Positions 61,026 through 64,000 of a stretch of 64,000 bases of DNA are shown here, piece by piece. Both the position numbers and the translations under genes were made by a program. Location: the NCBI GenBank assembly GCA_017528425.1, contig JAFXOV010000015.1, positions 1 to 64,000 of the forward strand, in the 5' to 3' direction. How positions within the stretch are numbered: the first letter of the stretch is position 1; the number at the start of each line of letters is the position of its first letter. The stretch comes from Elusimicrobiota bacterium (GTDB lineage: Bacteria > Elusimicrobiota > Endomicrobiia > Endomicrobiales > Endomicrobiaceae). Under the pieces are notes generated by a model. That model did no database searches. It had not been told where the DNA came from and was given only the letters and a program-made list of their open reading frames with translations.

Positions 61026-62129
61026 TCAAGATAAATTACTTACAAAATCTTTATATGTAAAACTTTTTACGATTTCGATTTTTCCGTTAAGTCTTTTTAC
61101 GACTATAGACGGCATAGGTACTCCGTTAAACCAATTCATTTTTACCATGCTGTATCCCGCGGCATCTTCAAATACTATTTTGTCGCCTATTTTTAACGGT
61201 TTGCTGAATTTATATGTACCGAAAATATCACCTGCCAAACAAGTTCTTCCGGCAACTATATACTCATACTTCGCATTTTTTTGTTTAGCCATTTTTGCTG
61301 GAGTATGATAAGTCAACAAATCCAACATATGTGCTTCTATGGAAGAATCTATCACTGCAATATCTTTTCCGTTATGCGTAATATCCAAAACACTCGTTAC
61401 AAGTTTTGCACTCATCGTTATGGAAGATTCTCCGGGTTCCAAATAAATCTGCACATTATGTTTCTTTGAAAAATCTTTCAATATTTTACAAAATTTTTTG
61501 ATATTATAACCAGCTTTTGTGAAATAAATTCCGCCGCCGAAACTTACCCACTCGACTTTTTGTAACATTGTTGAATAATTCTTGCTTATATAATTCAAAG
61601 ATTGCTCTAAATTATCCGCGTCTTCATTTTCACAATTGAAATGAAACATAAGTCCGTTTATTTTGTTTAAATTTGCCAAAATATCTTTTTTGTTTATTAC
61701 ACCGAGTCTTGAATTTTTTCTTGCCGGGTCGGCCAAATCGAAATGGCTGTAACTTATTTTAGGATTAACTCTTATTCCTAAATTCTTACCTTTTACCAAC
61801 GGATAAAATCTGTTTAATTGAGATATCGAATTAAAAATTATTTTGTCCGCAAATTTCTTAAGTTCCAAAATTTCTTCTTTCGGATAAGCAACAGAATAAG
61901 CATGAACTTCTTTGCCGAATTTTTCATAACCGAGTTTTGCTTCGTACAAAGCACTGCTCGTTGTTCCGTCCATATATTTAGACATTAAATCGAATACACA
62001 CCATGTAGAAAAACATTTCAGAGCCAACACAAATTTCGCACCGGACTGCTCTCTTATAAAGGCAATCTTTTTCATGTTTTCCAACAATTTTTTTTCTTCA
62101 ATAAAATAGTAAGGGGTTTGTATCTTCAT
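61026..62129 (-). CDS. nspC: Carboxynorspermidine decarboxylase
   Basis: A 367-residue fold III PLP enzyme that removes CO2 from carboxy(nor)spermidine to give spermidine or norspermidine. The PLP lysine is in FVLALKCFSTW; GTTSSALYEAKLG, NPKISYSHFDLADPARKNSRLG, the Cys-containing GLMFHFNCEN and AGRTCLAGDIFG are family motifs. ATG 62129 has GGAAAGG upstream and gives the family N-terminus; the frame extends 31 codons further without similarity. First gene of the polyamine operon. Confidence 0.94.
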   Translation of the reverse strand: MKIQTPYYFIEEKKLLENMKKIAFIREQSGAKFVLALKCFSTWCVFDLMSKYMDGTTSSALYEAKLGYEKFGKEVHAYSVAYPKEEILELKKFADKIIFNSISQLNRFYPLVKGKNLGIRVNPKISYSHFDLADPARKNSRLGVINKKDILANLNKINGLMFHFNCENEDADNLEQSLNYISKNYSTMLQKVEWVSFGGGIYFTKAGYNIKKFCKILKDFSKKHNVQIYLEPGESSITMSAKLVTSVLDITHNGKDIAVIDSSIEAHMLDLLTYHTPAKMAKQKNAKYEYIVAGRTCLAGDIFGTYKFSKPLKIGDKIVFEDAAGYSMVKMNWFNGVPMPSIVVKRLNGKIEIVKSFTYKDFVSNLS

Positions 62130-62221
62130 TTCGCCTTTCCATATTGATATTTTTTCAAGTTGAATAAGTTTATAAAATATGCAAGAAAAATGCAATGAAA
62201 ATTTATATCTTTTTTTTTTCA

Positions 62222-62256
62222 ATTATAAAATCATAATTTCCAATTACTAATTATCA
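62222..62256. repeat. Heptamer tandem array upstream of nspC and yqeY
   Basis: Five seven-base words: ATTATAA, AATCATA, ATTTCCA, ATTACTA, ATTATCA. More decayed than the other arrays. A TATAAT at 62268-62273 just downstream may be the -10 box of the YqeY gene. Confidence 0.5.
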
Positions 62257-62310
62257 TTTAAATTTTGTATAATAACAGCAATTTATAAAAAAAATCAGGG
62301 AGCAAAAAAA

Positions 62311-62742
62311 ATGTCAACAATTGAAAAACTTAAAGAAGATTTAAAAACTTATATGAAAGCAAAAGATATGGTAAGTTTGAATACTGTAAGAGGAATACTC
62401 AACGAAATAAATATAAGGGAAATGAAAAACATTAAGATTAATGAGGAAGAAGTTATAAAAGTTCTCAGAAGTGAAGCTAAAAAAAGAAAAGAATCTATTG
62501 AAACATTTGAAAAAGCCGGCAGAACCGATTTAACAGAAAAAGAAACGAAAGAACTTAAAATAATAGAAGGATATCTTCCTGCGGAAATGTCCGACGAAGA
62601 ATTGACGGCAAAACTTAAAGAAGTTGTTGCCTCCTGCGAAGATAAAAATTTCGGTACGGTAATGAAAGCATCAATGTCAGCTCTTAAAGGTGCAGCTGAC
62701 GGCAAAAGAATTTCTGCAATATTGAAACAAATACTACAATAA
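62311..62742 (+). CDS. GatB/YqeY domain-containing protein
   Basis: A 143-residue helical protein matching YqeY, the stand-alone form of the GatB tail that contacts tRNA. LKEDLKTYMKAKDMVSLNTV, AKKRKESIETFEKAGRTDL and IIEGYLPAEMSDEEL are typical, and the C-terminal GTVMKASMSALKGAADGKRI completes it. The function of free YqeY is not settled. CAGGGAGC and an A-run precede the ATG. Confidence 0.93.
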   Translation: MSTIEKLKEDLKTYMKAKDMVSLNTVRGILNEINIREMKNIKINEEEVIKVLRSEAKKRKESIETFEKAGRTDLTEKETKELKIIEGYLPAEMSDEELTAKLKEVVASCEDKNFGTVMKASMSALKGAADGKRISAILKQILQ

Positions 62743-62757
62743 AAAGGTACATAGAAA

Positions 62758-64000
62758 ATGTTGTTAGCACAGATTTTTGCAGTTATAATCTTCCTTGTAA
62801 TGTTCACACTTATCATTACGGAAAAATATGAAAGACAATGGGTTACACTTGTTTGCGGCGGGTTAACCTTGGTTTTGGTTTTTGCGATAGGATTCGGCTT
62901 TAGTGAAAAATCTCTTATTGCAACAATCGAAACATTAAATATAAAGGATTTATTCACTTTAGGGTTTTGGTACACTAAAGATGCTCATTTAAGCTCAAAA
63001 GGTATAGATTGGGCAACAATATTGTTCATTGCCGGTATGATGGTAATGGTTGAAGGTATGGCAAGAGTAGGTTTTTTCAGATGGTTATGTATGCGACTTG
63101 CCAAATCCGTTAAATATAAAGTATTACCGATATTTTTTGCTTTTATGATACTTTCCGCAGTGCTATCAATGTTTATAGATTCCATAACGGTTATTTTGTT
63201 TTTAGCGGCTGTTACCGTTGAATTATCGTTCCTTTTGGATTTTAATCCTATATCAATGATACTTGCGGAAATATTTTGTGCAAACTTGGGCGGTTCTTCC
63301 ACAATGTGCGGTGATCCTCCGAACATAATTATAGGTTCAAAACTCGGTTATACTTTTATGGATTTTTTGTGCAATACCGGTATAATCGCATTAATCGGTT
63401 TGGTTTTTACTTTAGCTTATTTCTATTTTGTTTGCAGAAAAGAATATTCCACGGCAGGGCAACATATTGACAGAAGAAAATTCCCGAAACCCGAATCTGC
63501 AATTACGGATAAAACGGGATTTGTTATAAGTTGCATTATTTTCGGATGTGCCGTCATAATGTTAATAACTCATGCACAAACACATTTAAGTGTTGCAACC
63601 ATCGGTGTTTTTATTGCTTTTATTACTCTTATTACAAGCGGCAAACATGTTATGGAAATAATTAAAAGGGTAGATTATAAAACTTTATTCTTCTTTATAG
63701 GCCTTTTTATTGTTGTCGGCGGTCTTGAACAAACAGGAATTCTTGAACTTATTGCACGATTAATTGAAAACACTTCAGGGGGAAATCCGTATATTTTAAT
63801 TGCAATTATTATATGGGTAAGTGCAATAGCGTCCGCATTTATAGATAATATTCCTTTTGCCGCAACAATGATACCTGTAATACAATCTTTGGCCGTAACA
63901 AGCGGTTTACCGTTGGCAACTATGAGTTGGGCTCTTTCAATAGGAACAGATATCGGAGGAAGCGCAACACCGATAGGTGCAAGTGCAAACGTTGTAGGAA
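62758..64000 (+). CDS. ArsB/NhaD-type (ion transporter superfamily) permease, 5' part
   Basis: At least 414 residues are inside the window; the gene runs off the right edge. Ten or more helices are visible. The hairpin motifs LGGSSTMCGDPPNIIIGSKLGYTF in the first half and IGTDIGGSATPIGASANVVG at the window end are the repeated substrate-binding loops of the ArsB/NhaD/CitMHS superfamily, with SMFIDSITVILFL and SAFIDNIPFAATMIPV before each. The substrate (Na+, arsenite or a dicarboxylate) is not decidable. It follows YqeY by 15 bases. Confidence 0.9.
   Translation, partial: MLLAQIFAVIIFLVMFTLIITEKYERQWVTLVCGGLTLVLVFAIGFGFSEKSLIATIETLNIKDLFTLGFWYTKDAHLSSKGIDWATILFIAGMMVMVEGMARVGFFRWLCMRLAKSVKYKVLPIFFAFMILSAVLSMFIDSITVILFLAAVTVELSFLLDFNPISMILAEIFCANLGGSSTMCGDPPNIIIGSKLGYTFMDFLCNTGIIALIGLVFTLAYFYFVCRKEYSTAGQHIDRRKFPKPESAITDKTGFVISCIIFGCAVIMLITHAQTHLSVATIGVFIAFITLITSGKHVMEIIKRVDYKTLFFFIGLFIVVGGLEQTGILELIARLIENTSGGNPYILIAIIIWVSAIASAFIDNIPFAATMIPVIQSLAVTSGLPLATMSWALSIGTDIGGSATPIGASANVVG

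Noticed and set aside
62130-62222. 31-residue N-terminal extension of NspC
   Set aside because: No family similarity and no ribosome site; ATG 62129 has GGAAAGG.
62349-63326. Long minus-strand frames opposite YqeY and the permease
   Set aside because: They mirror two well-supported plus-strand genes and have no ribosome sites or recognisable motifs.

Overview
The window is a gene-dense, AT-rich stretch of bacterial chromosome with no insertion sequence, prophage or CRISPR array. The envelope genes (lipid A-type acyltransferase, Kdo precursor enzyme KdsD, TolC, RseP) indicate a diderm with lipopolysaccharide. The gene set also holds the non-mevalonate isoprenoid pathway, the carboxynorspermidine route to polyamines, many putative glycoside-hydrolase/TPR/Spy-type envelope proteins and an ANTAR regulator. 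Together with the low GC this fits Elusimicrobiota (Endomicrobium-like) best, but that placement is inference from gene content only.

Layout. 1-4.3 kb: metallo-beta-lactamase fragment, CDF cation exporter, a NimA-like flavoprotein, an SDR and a Tat-exported Fe-S aldo/keto reductase. 4.3-7.6 kb: a nitrogen module, with amtB-glnK behind a 360-nt leader and an ANTAR-domain regulator behind its own leader. 7.8-12.4 kb: carA and carB. 12.4-20.8 kb: recG (minus), then yggS-proC-yggU-mtnA-ileS and lspA. 20.9-27.8 kb: guaA (minus), then aroE, PIN/TRAM, ispD, ispF, a small membrane protein, cysS, rlmB. 27.9-32.6 kb: hisD-x-hisB-hisA-hisI-trpF-kdsD. 32.7-37.3 kb (minus): TolC-HlyD-two ABC-2 permeases. 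37.4-43.0 kb: acyltransferase, TSUP permease, dxr, DUF4015 hydrolase, ECF sigma and its zinc-finger anti-sigma. 43.1-45.0 kb (minus): PaaK and an ACT protein. 45.1-47.5 kb: nadK-recN. 47.7-52.2 kb: rseP-ispG-greA, two small membrane proteins and a TPR protein. 52.3-54.9 kb: tRNA-Ser, YkvA-like, DUF486, YgiQ-type radical SAM. 55.0-62.1 kb (minus): Spy-like protein, tRNA-Arg, sigma-70 factor with apt, panD, DksA-like, then nspC, carboxynorspermidine synthase and a basic amino acid decarboxylase. 62.3-64 kb: YqeY and a partial ArsB/NhaD-type permease.

How the genes connect. Ammonium uptake (AmtB), its PII sensor and an RNA-binding ANTAR protein share a leader-RNA architecture: a hairpin with an A-N-N-G-N-N hexaloop whose 3' strand is shared with an overlapping second hairpin. 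This occurs twice before amtB and once before the ANTAR gene, and suggests a small nitrogen antitermination regulon. Isoprenoid genes are split over three places (ispD-ispF, dxr, ispG). Polyamine genes run decarboxylase last in one minus-strand operon with DksA, PanD and a sigma factor just downstream.

The most unusual content lies between the genes. Several spacers are built from degenerate tandem words of exactly 8 or 7 bases, often present as mutually complementary arms at the two ends of the spacer, and accompanied by perfect three-base-loop hairpins. In front of three genes (the aldo/keto reductase, carA, carB) such a hairpin ends next to or within three bases of the start codon and carries the Shine-Dalgarno GGAG at its loop. 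A separate family of about 65-bp palindromic elements occurs three times with covarying ends.
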